64,000 nucleotides of DNA from Pseudomonas sp. PDM04 (GCF_014851765.1 NZ_JACVAI010000008.1:1-64000); one strand, 5' to 3'. Positions 24,997 to 33,630 are shown, counted from the stretch's first letter. Notes: a model not told the origin generated them from the sequence alone. Numbers and translations are program-made.

Positions 24997-26433
24997 ATGC
25001 CGCACATTTTGATCGTCGAAGACGAAACAATCATCCGCTCCGCCTTGCGCCGCCTGCTGGAGCGCAACCAGTACCAGGTCAGCGAAGCCGGTTCAGTGCA
25101 GGAAGCACAAGAACGCTTCACCATTCCAACGTTCGACCTGATCGTCAGTGACCTGCGCCTGCCAGGCGCACCGGGCACCGAACTGATCAAACTTGGCCAG
25201 GGCACTCCGGTGCTGATCATGACCAGCTACGCCAGCCTGCGCTCGGCAGTCGACTCCATGAAGATGGGCGCAGTGGACTACATCGCCAAGCCTTTCGATC
25301 ACGACGAGATGCTCCAGGCCGTCGCCCGGATCCTGCGTGACCGGCAATCGGCCCCGGCCAACAGCGAATCGCCTGTCGGCAAAGCCGTCAACGGTGCGGC
25401 GAAGCCCGGCGTCGACAGCAGCAATGGCGAAATCGGCATCATTGGCTCCTGCCCGCCCATGCAGGATCTTTACGGCAAAATCCGCAAAGTGGCACCGACC
25501 GACTCCAATGTCCTGATCCAGGGCGAGTCCGGCACCGGCAAGGAACTGGTGGCCCGCGCCCTGCACAACCTGTCCAAACGGGCCAAGGCGCCGATGATTT
25601 CGGTGAACTGCGCAGCGATTCCGGAAAGCCTGATCGAGTCCGAACTGTTCGGCCACGAGAAAGGCGCCTTTACCGGCGCGAGCGCCGGGCGTGCCGGCCT
25701 GGTGGAAGCGGCCGACGGCGGCACCCTGTTCCTCGATGAAATCGGCGAACTGCCGCTGGAAGCCCAGGCTCGGCTGCTGCGCGTGTTGCAGGAAGGCGAA
25801 ATTCGCCGGGTCGGTTCGGTACAGTCGCAGAAAGTCGACGTGCGCCTGATCGCCGCGACTCACCGCGACCTCAAAAGCCTGGCGAAAATCGGCCAGTTCC
25901 GTGAGGACCTGTACTACCGACTGCACGTGATTGCCCTGAAACTGCCGGCATTGCGTGAGCGTGGCGCCGATGTCAACGAAATCGCCAATGCGTTCCTGGC
26001 GCGGCAGAGCGCACGGATCAACCGCACCGACCTGAAGTTTGCCCCGGATGCCGAGCAGGCAATTCGTCATTATTCCTGGCCCGGCAACGTCCGCGAACTG
26101 GAAAACGCTGTCGAGCGCGCGGTCATCCTGAGCGAGAGCCCGGAGATTTCCGCCGAGCTGCTGGGGATCGACATCGAACTGAGCGACCTCGACGACGATG
26201 AATTCATCGGCCTGGCACCGCAACAGGGTAACGGTGCCGCCAACAACAGCCATGAACCGACCGAGGACCTGTCACTGGAGGATTACTTCCAGCACTTCGT
26301 CCTCGAACATCAGGACCACATGACCGAAACCGAGCTGGCGCGCAAACTGGGTGTCAGCCGTAAATGCCTGTGGGAACGTCGCCAGCGCCTGGGTATCCCG
26401 CGGCGCAAGACCGGCGTGGCCAGCGAGAGCTGA
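24997..26433 (+). CDS. cbrB: Sigma54-dependent response regulator CbrB
   Basis: The 478-residue NtrC-type activator has a receiver domain with phospho-acceptor D52 (VSDLRLPG). A central AAA+ domain carries Walker A (GESGTGKELVARAL, about 178-191) and the sigma54-contacting loop GAFTGA. A Fis-type helix-turn-helix at the C-terminus reads TELARKLGVSRKCLWERRQRLG. Phosphorylated by CbrA, it activates crcZ and nutrient-use genes. It lies 22 nt after cbrA. The site it is expected to bind, TGTTAC-N14-GTAACA, is directly downstream at 26481-26506. Confidence 0.96.
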   Translation: MPHILIVEDETIIRSALRRLLERNQYQVSEAGSVQEAQERFTIPTFDLIVSDLRLPGAPGTELIKLGQGTPVLIMTSYASLRSAVDSMKMGAVDYIAKPFDHDEMLQAVARILRDRQSAPANSESPVGKAVNGAAKPGVDSSNGEIGIIGSCPPMQDLYGKIRKVAPTDSNVLIQGESGTGKELVARALHNLSKRAKAPMISVNCAAIPESLIESELFGHEKGAFTGASAGRAGLVEAADGGTLFLDEIGELPLEAQARLLRVLQEGEIRRVGSVQSQKVDVRLIAATHRDLKSLAKIGQFREDLYYRLHVIALKLPALRERGADVNEIANAFLARQSARINRTDLKFAPDAEQAIRHYSWPGNVRELENAVERAVILSESPEISAELLGIDIELSDLDDDEFIGLAPQQGNGAANNSHEPTEDLSLEDYFQHFVLEHQDHMTETELARKLGVSRKCLWERRQRLGIPRRKTGVASES

Positions 26434-26480
26434 ACGTCACCTGCGGGGTGCGCGAGTAACACATGAATCTGTGAAAAAAC

Positions 26481-26506
26481 TGTTACCGCCGATTTTTCAC
26501 GTAACA
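26481..26506 (+). promoter_or_regulatory. Candidate CbrB upstream activating site for crcZ
   Basis: TGTTAC (26481-26486) and GTAACA (26501-26506) are perfect inverted half-sites with a 14-nt spacer, centred about 138 nt upstream of the predicted crcZ start. An extra GTAACA half-site lies at 26456-26461. This layout agrees with the inverted TGTTAC/GTAACA sites described for CbrB. Confidence 0.8.
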
Positions 26507-26510
26507 GAAG

Positions 26511-26544
26511 CCGGGGCTTACGGTAACGAAGCCCCGGTTTTTTT
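26511..26544 (+). terminator. Rho-independent terminator of cbrB
   Basis: CCGGGGCTT and AAGCCCCGG form a 9-bp stem around a 9-nt loop, followed by seven T. It lies between the activator site and the crcZ promoter, so it separates cbrB transcription from crcZ. Confidence 0.92.
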
Positions 26545-26604
26545 GGGCCTTGAAAAACCGGGTCAGCGGGCCTAACCCCTTGTTTTACTGGGCCTCACAA
26601 AAGT

Positions 26605-26620
26605 TGGCACGCCCCCTGCT
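26605..26620 (+). promoter_or_regulatory. Sigma54 promoter of crcZ
   Basis: TGGCACG and CTGCT place GG (26606-26607) and GC (26618-26619) exactly 10 nt apart, as in the -24/-12 consensus. The start is predicted near 26631. The only deviation is CTGC instead of TTGC. Confidence 0.9.
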
Positions 26621-26630
26621 ATATGTTTGG

Positions 26631-27000
26631 TACAAGAACAATAACAAGCAATGCATAAGACAATAAAAATAAGACGAATCGACTCACGCACAATAAAAAC
26701 AAGACGGCGAGAGGCGCAGCTAACTGATTCTTTTGGAGAGGCGTTGTATTTGGGGCGTGCCCCACGACCAGGCCGAGAACAACAAAAACTGTCCTAAGAC
26801 AGAGCCTGAACTGGTTGGATCGAGAGATCACTGCAACACAGCGACCAAAGCAATCCGTTTGCTCTTGGCTCCCGATTGGGAGGGTCATGAAGGAAACCTT
26901 CATGGCGAGGGCACTCAACAAAAACAAAAAGCCCGAAACCAATAACAAAAATAGAGCATGCAACTACTTCTTGGGGAGCTTCGGCTCCCCTTGTAGTTTC
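26631..27000 (+). ncRNA. crcZ: CrcZ small RNA (Hfq/Crc antagonist)
   Basis: The roughly 370-nt RNA between cbrB and pcnB has no conserved reading frame. It carries six A-rich CA motifs of the AAnAAnAA type: 26637-26647, 26661-26673, 26691-26703, 26778-26788, 26917-26930 and 26941-26953. Such motifs bind Hfq together with Crc, so the RNA titrates Hfq away from mRNAs under catabolite repression. Expression is expected from the CbrB/sigma54 promoter at 26605. The 3' end is placed after the GGGGAGC-TTCG-GCTCCCC hairpin. The exact end is uncertain by a few bases. Confidence 0.93.
26962..26998 (+). terminator. Terminator hairpin of crcZ
   Basis: GGGGAGC-TTCG-GCTCCCC (26973-26990) forms a stable tetraloop stem. 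It is extended by AACTAC (26962-26967) pairing with GTAGTT (26993-26998), and the transcript ends in a short pyrimidine tract. Confidence 0.75.
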
Positions 27001-27119
27001 CGCCCCCCGGGACCTTCCCTACAGCGTCCTACACCATCCTCTGACTAAATGCTAGAATCCCCGCCCATCATGCGGTCATTCTTCGTTTTGGCCGAACATT
27101 CCTTCAAACAGTGCATCCC

Positions 27120-28523
27120 ATGCTGAAGAAGCTGTTCCAGTCACTCCGTTCTCCCAAGCGTATTACGCAACACATCCGCAGCACGCCTGAAGTGCTTAAC
27201 AGCGGTCAACATTCGCTGCAAAAGGCGCAGTTCAGCCGTTATGCGGTGAATATTGTCGAACGCCTGCAGAGCGCCGGTTATCAGGCTTACCTGGTCGGCG
27301 GCTGCGTGCGCGACATGATGCTCGGCATCACGCCCAAGGATTTCGACGTCGCCACCAGCGCCACGCCTGAACAGGTTCGCGCCGAATTCCGCAATGCGCG
27401 GATCATTGGCCGTCGCTTCAAGCTGGTGCACATCCATTTCGGCCGCGAAATCATCGAAGTCGCGACCTTCCGCGCCAATCATCCGCAAAACGAAGAGGAA
27501 GAAGACAGCAACCAGTCTTCCCGCAACGAAAGCGGGCGCATTCTGCGCGATAACGTCTACGGCACCCTGGAAGAGGACGCGCAACGCCGCGACTTCACCA
27601 TCAACGCCCTGTACTACGATCCGGTCAGCGAGCGCATCCTCGATTACGCCAACGGCGTACACGATATCCGCAACCACCTGATCCGCCTGATCGGCGATCC
27701 GAAGCAGCGCTACCAGGAAGACCCGGTACGGATGCTGCGGGCCGTGCGGTTTGCCGCCAAGCTGAATTTCGGTATCGAAAAACACAGCGCCCTGCCGATC
27801 CGTGATCTGGCGCCGATGCTGCGCGAGATTCCGTCGGCCCGTCTGTTCGAAGAAGTGCTCAAGTTGTTCCTCTCCGGCCACGCCGCGGACACATTTGAAA
27901 TGCTGGTCGACCTGCAACTGTTCGATCCGCTGTTCCCGGCCAGCGCCGAGGCCCTGGAGTACAATCCGACGTACACCCACACCCTGATCAGCGAAGCACT
28001 GATCAACACCGACCTGCGCATCAAGCAGAACAAGCCGGTGACCCCGGCGTTCCTGTTTGCCGCATTGCTCTGGCCTGCCCTGCCGGCTCGCGTACTGCGC
28101 CTGCAGGAACGTGGCATGCCGCCAATTCCGGCCATGCAGGAAGCGGCGCACGAACTGATCGCCGAACAGTGCCAGCGGATCGCGATTCCGAAACGCTTCA
28201 CCCTGCCGATCCGGGAAATCTGGGACATGCAGGAACGCCTGCCACGCCGCAGCGGTAAACGCGCCGACCTGTTGCTGGACAACCCGCGCTTCCGCGCCGG
28301 TTACGACTTCCTCCTGCTGCGCGAAAGCGCCGGGGAGCAAACCGACGGCCTGGGCGAATGGTGGACCGATTATCAGGACGCCAACGACAGCGAACGTCGG
28401 GACATGATCCGCGACCTCAGCGGCAAGGACGACGGAGCCACTGGCGCGCCACGCAAACGCCGCCGCAGCAGCGGTGCCAAGCGCAAGCGCACGGCCGGCG
28501 CCCCGAGCGCCACCGGCGAGTAA
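27120..28523 (+). CDS. pcnB: Poly(A) polymerase I
   Basis: The 467-residue protein of the class II nucleotidyltransferase (CCA/PAP) family has GGCVRDMMLGITPKDFDVAT, with the D-x-D metal site at about residue 77. The flexible FRANHPQNEEEEDSNQS loop, RRDFTINALYYDP and RMLRAVRFAAKL follow. The basic C-terminal tail (RKRRRSSGAKRKR) fits RNA binding. It adds 3' poly(A) tails that speed RNA decay. The ATG at 27120 is chosen over an in-frame GTG three codons upstream. It is followed after 4 nt by folK. Confidence 0.94.
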   Translation: MLKKLFQSLRSPKRITQHIRSTPEVLNSGQHSLQKAQFSRYAVNIVERLQSAGYQAYLVGGCVRDMMLGITPKDFDVATSATPEQVRAEFRNARIIGRRFKLVHIHFGREIIEVATFRANHPQNEEEEDSNQSSRNESGRILRDNVYGTLEEDAQRRDFTINALYYDPVSERILDYANGVHDIRNHLIRLIGDPKQRYQEDPVRMLRAVRFAAKLNFGIEKHSALPIRDLAPMLREIPSARLFEEVLKLFLSGHAADTFEMLVDLQLFDPLFPASAEALEYNPTYTHTLISEALINTDLRIKQNKPVTPAFLFAALLWPALPARVLRLQERGMPPIPAMQEAAHELIAEQCQRIAIPKRFTLPIREIWDMQERLPRRSGKRADLLLDNPRFRAGYDFLLLRESAGEQTDGLGEWWTDYQDANDSERRDMIRDLSGKDDGATGAPRKRRRSSGAKRKRTAGAPSATGE

Positions 28524-28527
28524 CCGC

Positions 28528-29013
28528 ATGGAACGCATTTACATCGGCATGGGCAGCAACCTGGCTGACCCTGCCGAACAATTGCGCAGCGCGCTCGATT
28601 CGCTGGCGCAATTGCCACAGACCGCGCTGGTCGGGGTGTCCGCGTTTTACCAGAGCGATTCGCTGCTGCCCGGCCAACCGCGTTACACCAATGCGGTGGC
28701 CGCCCTCGACAGCGCACTGGCACCACTGGCGCTGCTGGATGCGCTGCAAGCCATCGAAAATGGCCAGGGCCGCGAGCGCCTGGAACGCTGGGGACCACGC
28801 ACGCTGGATCTCGACATCCTGCTGTTTGGTGACCGACTGATCGACGAGCCGCGCCTCAAGGTGCCCCATTACCATATGCAGGAGCGCGCCTTCGTCCTCT
28901 ATCCGCTCGCCGAACTGGCGCCCGCGGATTTGCGCCTGGCCGATGGCCGCCGCCTGGACGCGCTGCTTGCCGCCTGCCCGTTCGTCGGCCTGGAACGGCA
29001 GCCCTCGAATTAA
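28528..29013 (+). CDS. folK: 2-amino-4-hydroxy-6-hydroxymethyldihydropteridine diphosphokinase
   Basis: The 161-residue HPPK transfers pyrophosphate from ATP to hydroxymethyl-dihydropterin in folate synthesis. It has IYIGMGSNLADPAEQLRSAL at the N-terminus, the ENGQGRERLERWGPRTLDLDILLFGD signature (about residues 77-103) and VPHYHMQERAFVLYPLAELAP. The start at 28528 is 4 nt after the pcnB stop codon. The longer frame upstream only shadows pcnB. The pcnB-folK-panB-panC order is common in gammaproteobacteria. Confidence 0.95.
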   Translation: MERIYIGMGSNLADPAEQLRSALDSLAQLPQTALVGVSAFYQSDSLLPGQPRYTNAVAALDSALAPLALLDALQAIENGQGRERLERWGPRTLDLDILLFGDRLIDEPRLKVPHYHMQERAFVLYPLAELAPADLRLADGRRLDALLAACPFVGLERQPSN

Positions 29014-29054
29014 CCAAAATCCCCTGTGAGAGCGAGCCTTCACGGGGATTTTGG
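29014..29054 (+). terminator. REP-derived hairpin after folK
   Basis: CCAAAATCCCC (29014-29024) and GGGGATTTTGG (29044-29054) form a perfect 11-bp stem beginning right after the folK stop codon. The loop contains a REP-like piece, GTGAGAGCGAGCCTTCAC, that pairs further. It lacks a T-run, so it may act as a terminator or as an mRNA 3' stabiliser. Confidence 0.55.
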
Positions 29055-29100
29055 CGCCGCTCCAGAAACCGTGGTTGCTGAATCGCATCAGTCGCCATCG

Positions 29101-29160
29101 GTAACACCCCTGTCGTAACAATGCGGTAACACACGTAATTGACTTCCCGAGTTCTCATCA
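29101..29160 (+). promoter_or_regulatory. Possible panB control region with GTAACA repeats
   Basis: Three direct GTAACA hexamers lie at 29101-29106, 29115-29120 and 29126-29131. They are followed by a candidate -35 TTGACT (29139-29144) and a weak GACTAT -10 at 17-nt spacing. The remaining sequence to the panB start at 29312 holds nothing I recognise. Confidence 0.35.
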
Positions 29161-29311
29161 CGACTATAGGCGTCCCGCTGCCGCCAACACGGCGTTAAAG
29201 GGCGCAATCCAGGCCTTAAAAGCACGACAACAGAACGTGCGCCTGTATTTAACGAAGAATCACGCGCGTTACTCGCAGTAGTTTCCATAGCGCCTGAATG
29301 AGGAACTTTTC

Positions 29312-30112
29312 ATGCCAGCCATCACCCTGACCACGCTGCAAGGTCTCAAGCAAAAAGGTGAAAAAATCACCATGCTGACCTGCTATGACGCAACCTTCGC
29401 CCACGCTTGCAACGAAGCGGGTGTCGAAGTGCTGCTGGTGGGCGACTCCCTCGGCATGGTTCTGCAAGGTCACGACAGCACGCTGCCGGTGACCACTGCC
29501 GACATGGCTTACCATGTCGCGGCCGTCAAACGCGGTAACACCGACGCGTTGATCCTCGCCGACCTGCCTTTCATGGCCTATGCCACCCTCGAACAAACCA
29601 TGACCAACAGTGCTGCGTTGATGCAAGCCGGTGCGCACATGGTCAAGGTCGAAGGTGCCCTGTGGCTGGCGGACTCGATCCGTCTGCTGGCCGAGCGCGG
29701 CATCCCTGTCTGCGCGCACCTTGGGCTGACACCACAGGCGGTGAACATCCTGGGCGGCTACAAGGTCCAGGGCCGTAGCGAGAACCAGGCACGGCAGATG
29801 CGCGCCGATGCCATCGCCCTGGAACAGGCCGGTGCGGCCATGCTGTTGCTGGAGTGTGTACCGAGCGAACTGGCCCAGGAAATCACTCAGGCAGTGGGCA
29901 TCCCGGTAATCGGCATCGGTGCGGGCAACGGCACCGACGGCCAGGTGCTGGTGCTGCACGACATGCTCGGCCTGTCGATCACAGGCCGTGTGCCCAAGTT
30001 CGTGAAAAACTTCATGCACGGCCAAACCAGTATTCAGGCGGCCCTGAGTGCTTATGTCACCGAGGTCAAGGCGGTGACTTTCCCTGGTATCGAACACGGA
30101 TTCTCTGCATGA
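29312..30112 (+). CDS. panB: 3-methyl-2-oxobutanoate hydroxymethyltransferase
   Basis: The 266-residue enzyme adds a hydroxymethyl group to 2-oxoisovalerate to make ketopantoate, the first step of pantothenate synthesis. Its substrate comes from the valine pathway encoded by ilv genes in this window. Motifs are MLTCYDATFA, LLVGDSLGMVLQGHDSTLPVT (metal-binding Asp residues), VKVEGA and PVIGIGAGNGTDGQVLVLHDMLG. Its stop codon overlaps the panC start by four bases (ATGA). Confidence 0.97.
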   Translation: MPAITLTTLQGLKQKGEKITMLTCYDATFAHACNEAGVEVLLVGDSLGMVLQGHDSTLPVTTADMAYHVAAVKRGNTDALILADLPFMAYATLEQTMTNSAALMQAGAHMVKVEGALWLADSIRLLAERGIPVCAHLGLTPQAVNILGGYKVQGRSENQARQMRADAIALEQAGAAMLLLECVPSELAQEITQAVGIPVIGIGAGNGTDGQVLVLHDMLGLSITGRVPKFVKNFMHGQTSIQAALSAYVTEVKAVTFPGIEHGFSA

Positions 30113-30969
30113 ACACCGTAAAAACCGTACGCGAACTGCGGGCCGCCGTGGCTCGCGCCCGGGGCGAAGGCAAGCGCATTGCCTTCGTGCCCACCATGGG
30201 CAACCTGCACAGCGGTCACATCGCCCTGATTGCCAAGGCCTCGCAACGGGCTGATTTCGTGGTCGCGAGCATCTTCGTCAACCCGCTGCAATTCGGCGCG
30301 GGCGAAGACCTCGACAAGTACCCGCGCACCCTGGCGGCCGATCAGGAAAAGCTGCTCGAAGCCGGCTGCCACCTGCTGTTCGCTCCGACCGTTGAAGAGA
30401 TGTACCCCGACGGCATGGCCGGCCAGACTCGCGTCAGCGTTCCCCAACTGTCCGAAGGCCTGTGTGGTGCGAGCCGTCCGGGACATTTCGAAGGCGTGGC
30501 GACAGTGGTCAGCAAGCTGTTCAACATGGTCCAGCCAGACCTGGCGATCTTCGGTCAGAAGGATTTCCAGCAACTGGCGGTCATCCGCGCCCTGGTGCAC
30601 GACCTGAACATGCCGATCCAGATCATCGGCGAGCCGACCGTGCGAGCCGACGATGGCCTGGCGCTGTCGTCGCGCAATGGCTTTCTCGACGAGCAGCAGC
30701 GAGCAACAGCCCCGGTCGTCTACCGCACCCTGTCTGCGATGGCCGAAGCCATCAAACAGGGCGAACGCGATTATCCAGCCCTGATCGCGGCCCAACGCCA
30801 GGCACTCGAAAACGCCGGCCTGCGTACCGATTACCTGGAAGTGCGCCATGCGCTGACCTTGCGTCCCGCCACAGCGCAGGACCGCGACCTGGTGATCCTG
30901 GTGGCGGCGTTCCTCGGCAGCACACGGTTGATCGACAACCTGCACCTGGATCTCGACGCGATCGCTTGA
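30109..30969 (+). CDS. panC: Pantothenate synthetase (pantoate-beta-alanine ligase)
   Basis: The 286-residue enzyme joins pantoate and beta-alanine using ATP. It has FVPTMGNLHSGHIALI with the HxGH nucleotide-binding motif, SIFVNPLQFGAGEDLDKYPR, FGQKDFQQLAVI and LALSSRNGFL (the KMSKS-like SSRN). The ATG at 30109 overlaps the panB stop codon, showing translational coupling. A BIME follows directly and separates it from panD, which supplies its beta-alanine. Confidence 0.97.
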   Translation: MNTVKTVRELRAAVARARGEGKRIAFVPTMGNLHSGHIALIAKASQRADFVVASIFVNPLQFGAGEDLDKYPRTLAADQEKLLEAGCHLLFAPTVEEMYPDGMAGQTRVSVPQLSEGLCGASRPGHFEGVATVVSKLFNMVQPDLAIFGQKDFQQLAVIRALVHDLNMPIQIIGEPTVRADDGLALSSRNGFLDEQQRATAPVVYRTLSAMAEAIKQGERDYPALIAAQRQALENAGLRTDYLEVRHALTLRPATAQDRDLVILVAAFLGSTRLIDNLHLDLDAIA

Positions 30970-30983
30970 CACCAAAACCTGCA

Positions 30984-31072
30984 GTGGGAGCGAACCTGCT
31001 CGCGATAGCGGTCTGTCAGTCAACATCGATGTTGAATGTGAGGGACTTATCGCGAGCAGGCTCGCTCCCACA
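30984..31072. repeat. BIME: pair of inverted REP elements between panC and panD
   Basis: GTGGGAGCGAACCTGCTCGC (30984-31003, followed by GATAGCGG) is repeated in inverted orientation at 31046-31071. The pair can fold into one large cruciform. Between them lies a perfect 16-bp palindrome (31020-31035). It sits in the intergenic space of otherwise clustered genes and may uncouple panD expression from panBC. Confidence 0.9.
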
Positions 31073-31163
31073 GGGAAAATTTGTGGGCTTCCCGCGCGTA
31101 TTGCTGCCCACATTGCCTTCGGGCACACTGCCCGCCGTTCGATTCCGACCTGGAAAAACACTC

Positions 31164-31544
31164 ATGCACGCCATCATGCTCAAGGCCAAGCTGCATCGCG
31201 CCGAAGTCACCCACGCTGTTCTCGATTACGAAGGTTCCTGCGCCATCGACGGCGAATGGCTGGACCTGTCCGGCATCCGTGAGTACGAACAGATCCAGAT
31301 CTACAACGTCGACAATGGCGAGCGCTTCACCACTTACGCGATTCGCGGTGAAGAAGGTTCGCGGATGATTTCGGTCAACGGCGCTGCAGCGCACAAGGCC
31401 AAGGTGGGCGACCGCGTGATCATCTGCGCCTACGCCCACTACAGCGAAGCCGAACTGCTCAACTTCAAGCCGCGTATGCTCTACATGGCGCCAGGTAACG
31501 AGTTGAGCCACACCAGCAACGCCATCCCGGTTCAGGTTGCCTGA
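31164..31544 (+). CDS. panD: Aspartate 1-decarboxylase (pyruvoyl enzyme precursor)
   Basis: The 126-residue precursor makes beta-alanine from aspartate. Self-cleavage between Gly24 and Ser25 in DYEGSCAIDG turns Ser25 into the pyruvoyl cofactor. The family start MHAIMLKAKLHRAEVTHA and the C-terminal VIICAYAHYSE are intact. The frame is open far upstream, but the ATG at 31164 gives exactly the family length. It is separated from panC by a BIME of about 90 bp. Confidence 0.97.
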   Translation: MHAIMLKAKLHRAEVTHAVLDYEGSCAIDGEWLDLSGIREYEQIQIYNVDNGERFTTYAIRGEEGSRMISVNGAAAHKAKVGDRVIICAYAHYSEAELLNFKPRMLYMAPGNELSHTSNAIPVQVA

Positions 31545-31763
31545 TCGCATCGCCTTCCCGTTTGTCGGACCGTTCCCTGCCCCATGTACAAAAAAGTACC
31601 GGGAACGGGTCAGACAAAGTCAAGACAGATTGCAGCGCGAGGTTTACTGTATTCGCCCTGTGCCATGAAATCGTGTCGACGCAGTTGACCGGACGCCCAC
31701 CCGCAGCGCTCCGGGATTTTTAGTGTTCAAAAGGCCGTTCAAGTAAAAAGGAAACCCGCAGCG

Positions 31764-33428
31764 ATGGCGTACTACCGCACTCCTCACGACGTGACCACCC
31801 TGCCCGCCTGGCAGGCGTTGAAAGACCACCGCCAAGCCATGCAGGATTTCAGCATGCGCGAGGCCTTTAATGCCGACCCGCAGCGTTTTACTCAATTCAC
31901 CCTCAGCAGCTGCGGCCTGTTTCTCGACTACTCGAAGAACCTGATCAACGCCGAAACCCGTAACCTGCTGGTGGGCCTGGCCAACGAAGTCGATCTGCAA
32001 GGCGCGATCAAGGCGCTGTTCGAAGGCGAAATCGTCAACTCCTCCGAAGGCCGCCCGGCCCTGCACACCGCGCTGCGTCGCCCGGTGGGCGACAAGCTGT
32101 CGGTCAATGGCGTCAACGTGATGCCGGAAGTCCACAAGGTGTTGAACCAGATCACCGACCTCGTGGGCCGCATCCACGACGGTCTGTGGCGCGGCTACAC
32201 CGAGAAGCCGATCACCGACGTGGTCAACATCGGCATCGGTGGCTCGTTCCTGGGTCCTGAACTGGTGTCCGAAGCGCTGCTGTCCTACGCGCAAAAAGGC
32301 GTACGTTGCCACTACCTGGCAAACATCGACGGCAGTGAGTTCCATGAACTGACCCTGAAACTGCGCGCCGAAACCACGCTTTTCATCGTCTCGTCGAAAT
32401 CCTTCAACACCCTCGAAACTCTGAAGAATGCCCAGGCCGCTCGCGCCTGGTATCTGGCGCAGGGCGGCTCGGAAGCCGAGCTGTACCGTCACTTCATTGC
32501 GGTCTCCAGCAACAACGCCGCCGCAGTGGCCTTCGGGATTCGCGAAGAAAACATCTTCCCGATGTGGGACTGGGTCGGCGGGCGTTACTCGCTGTGGTCG
32601 GCCATTGGCTTGCCTATCGCCCTGGCCATCGGCATGTCGAACTTCAAGGAGCTGCTGTCCGGTGCCTACACCATGGACCAGCACTTCCAGAGCGCGCCGT
32701 TCGAACAGAACATGCCGGTGCTGCTGGCCCTGCTCGGCGTCTGGTACGGCAACTTCTGGGGCGCGCAGAGCCACGCGATCCTGCCGTACGACCACTACTT
32801 GCGTAACATCACCAAGCACTTGCAACAGCTGGACATGGAATCCAACGGCAAGAGCGTGCGCCAGGACGGCACGTCGGTGTCCACCGACACCGGTCCGGTG
32901 ATCTGGGGCGGCGTCGGCTGCAACGGTCAGCACGCGTATCACCAGTTGCTGCACCAGGGCACCCAACTGATCCCGGCCGACTTCATCGTGCCGATCGTCA
33001 GCTTCAACCCGGTGGCCGACCACCACCAATGGCTGTACGCCAACTGCCTGTCGCAAAGCCAGGCGCTGATGCTCGGCAAGACCCGCGCCGAGGCCGAGGC
33101 CGAGCTGCGGGACAAGGGCATGGCCGAAGCCGAAGTACAGAAACTCGCGCCGCACAAGGTGATCCCGGGCAACCGTCCGAGCAACACCCTGGTGGTCGAG
33201 CGCATCAGCCCACGCCGCCTGGGCGCGCTGGTGGCGATGTACGAACACAAGGTCTTCGTGCAAAGCGTGGTCTGGGGCATCAACGCCTTCGACCAGTGGG
33301 GCGTGGAGCTGGGCAAGGAACTGGGCAAGGGCGTCTACAACCGTCTGGTCGGCAGCGAGGAAACCGCCGCCGAGGATGCGTCCACCCAAGGGCTGATCAA
33401 CTACTTCCGCGGTCGTCACCGCGGCTGA
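31764..33428 (+). CDS. pgi: Glucose-6-phosphate isomerase
   Basis: The 554-residue cytosolic enzyme interconverts glucose-6-phosphate and fructose-6-phosphate. Both PGI signatures are present: FIVSSKSFNTLETLKNAQAA with NIGIGGSFLGP (substrate phosphate loop) and GQLDQ-equivalent NAFDQWGVELGKELG near the C-terminus. In pseudomonads, which use the Entner-Doudoroff route, it mainly serves gluconeogenesis and sugar cycling. The 219-base gap before it shows no clear element. A REP element follows. Confidence 0.97.
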   Translation: MAYYRTPHDVTTLPAWQALKDHRQAMQDFSMREAFNADPQRFTQFTLSSCGLFLDYSKNLINAETRNLLVGLANEVDLQGAIKALFEGEIVNSSEGRPALHTALRRPVGDKLSVNGVNVMPEVHKVLNQITDLVGRIHDGLWRGYTEKPITDVVNIGIGGSFLGPELVSEALLSYAQKGVRCHYLANIDGSEFHELTLKLRAETTLFIVSSKSFNTLETLKNAQAARAWYLAQGGSEAELYRHFIAVSSNNAAAVAFGIREENIFPMWDWVGGRYSLWSAIGLPIALAIGMSNFKELLSGAYTMDQHFQSAPFEQNMPVLLALLGVWYGNFWGAQSHAILPYDHYLRNITKHLQQLDMESNGKSVRQDGTSVSTDTGPVIWGGVGCNGQHAYHQLLHQGTQLIPADFIVPIVSFNPVADHHQWLYANCLSQSQALMLGKTRAEAEAELRDKGMAEAEVQKLAPHKVIPGNRPSNTLVVERISPRRLGALVAMYEHKVFVQSVVWGINAFDQWGVELGKELGKGVYNRLVGSEETAAEDASTQGLINYFRGRHRG

Positions 33429-33445
33429 TCCAGAGCAACGCCGCT

Positions 33446-33515
33446 CCCTGCGGGAGCGAGCCTGCTCGCGAAAGCGGTGTGCCAGTCGCTGTTCTTCAAC
33501 TGACACACCGCCATC
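33446..33515. repeat. REP element with degenerate inverted partner after pgi
   Basis: CGGGAGCGAGCCTGCTCGCG (33451-33470) is followed by GCGGTGTG...CACACCGC arms (33474-33512). The second REP of the pair has decayed to CCATCG. It lies between pgi and acs. Confidence 0.8.
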
Positions 33516-33630
33516 GTCGGACTGCCACCCAGAGCAAACCCGTTCCCCCATCGGTTTTGCGTATAACTTGAACCCATTGGACACTCGGCGCATCTTTAGT
33601 CTTGTCGCAAAACAAGAATAAGGAACCGTC

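Noticed and set aside
26619..26963. 114-codon frame on the minus strand with hydrophobic segments
   Set aside because: It is antisense to crcZ. The Leu/Phe/Val-rich segments arise from the complement of the CA-rich motifs, and there is no ribosome-binding site.
30462..31163. Long N-terminal extension in frame with panD
   Set aside because: It overlaps panC in another frame and crosses a BIME. PanD has a fixed length with cleavage at Gly24-Ser25 from the ATG at 31164.
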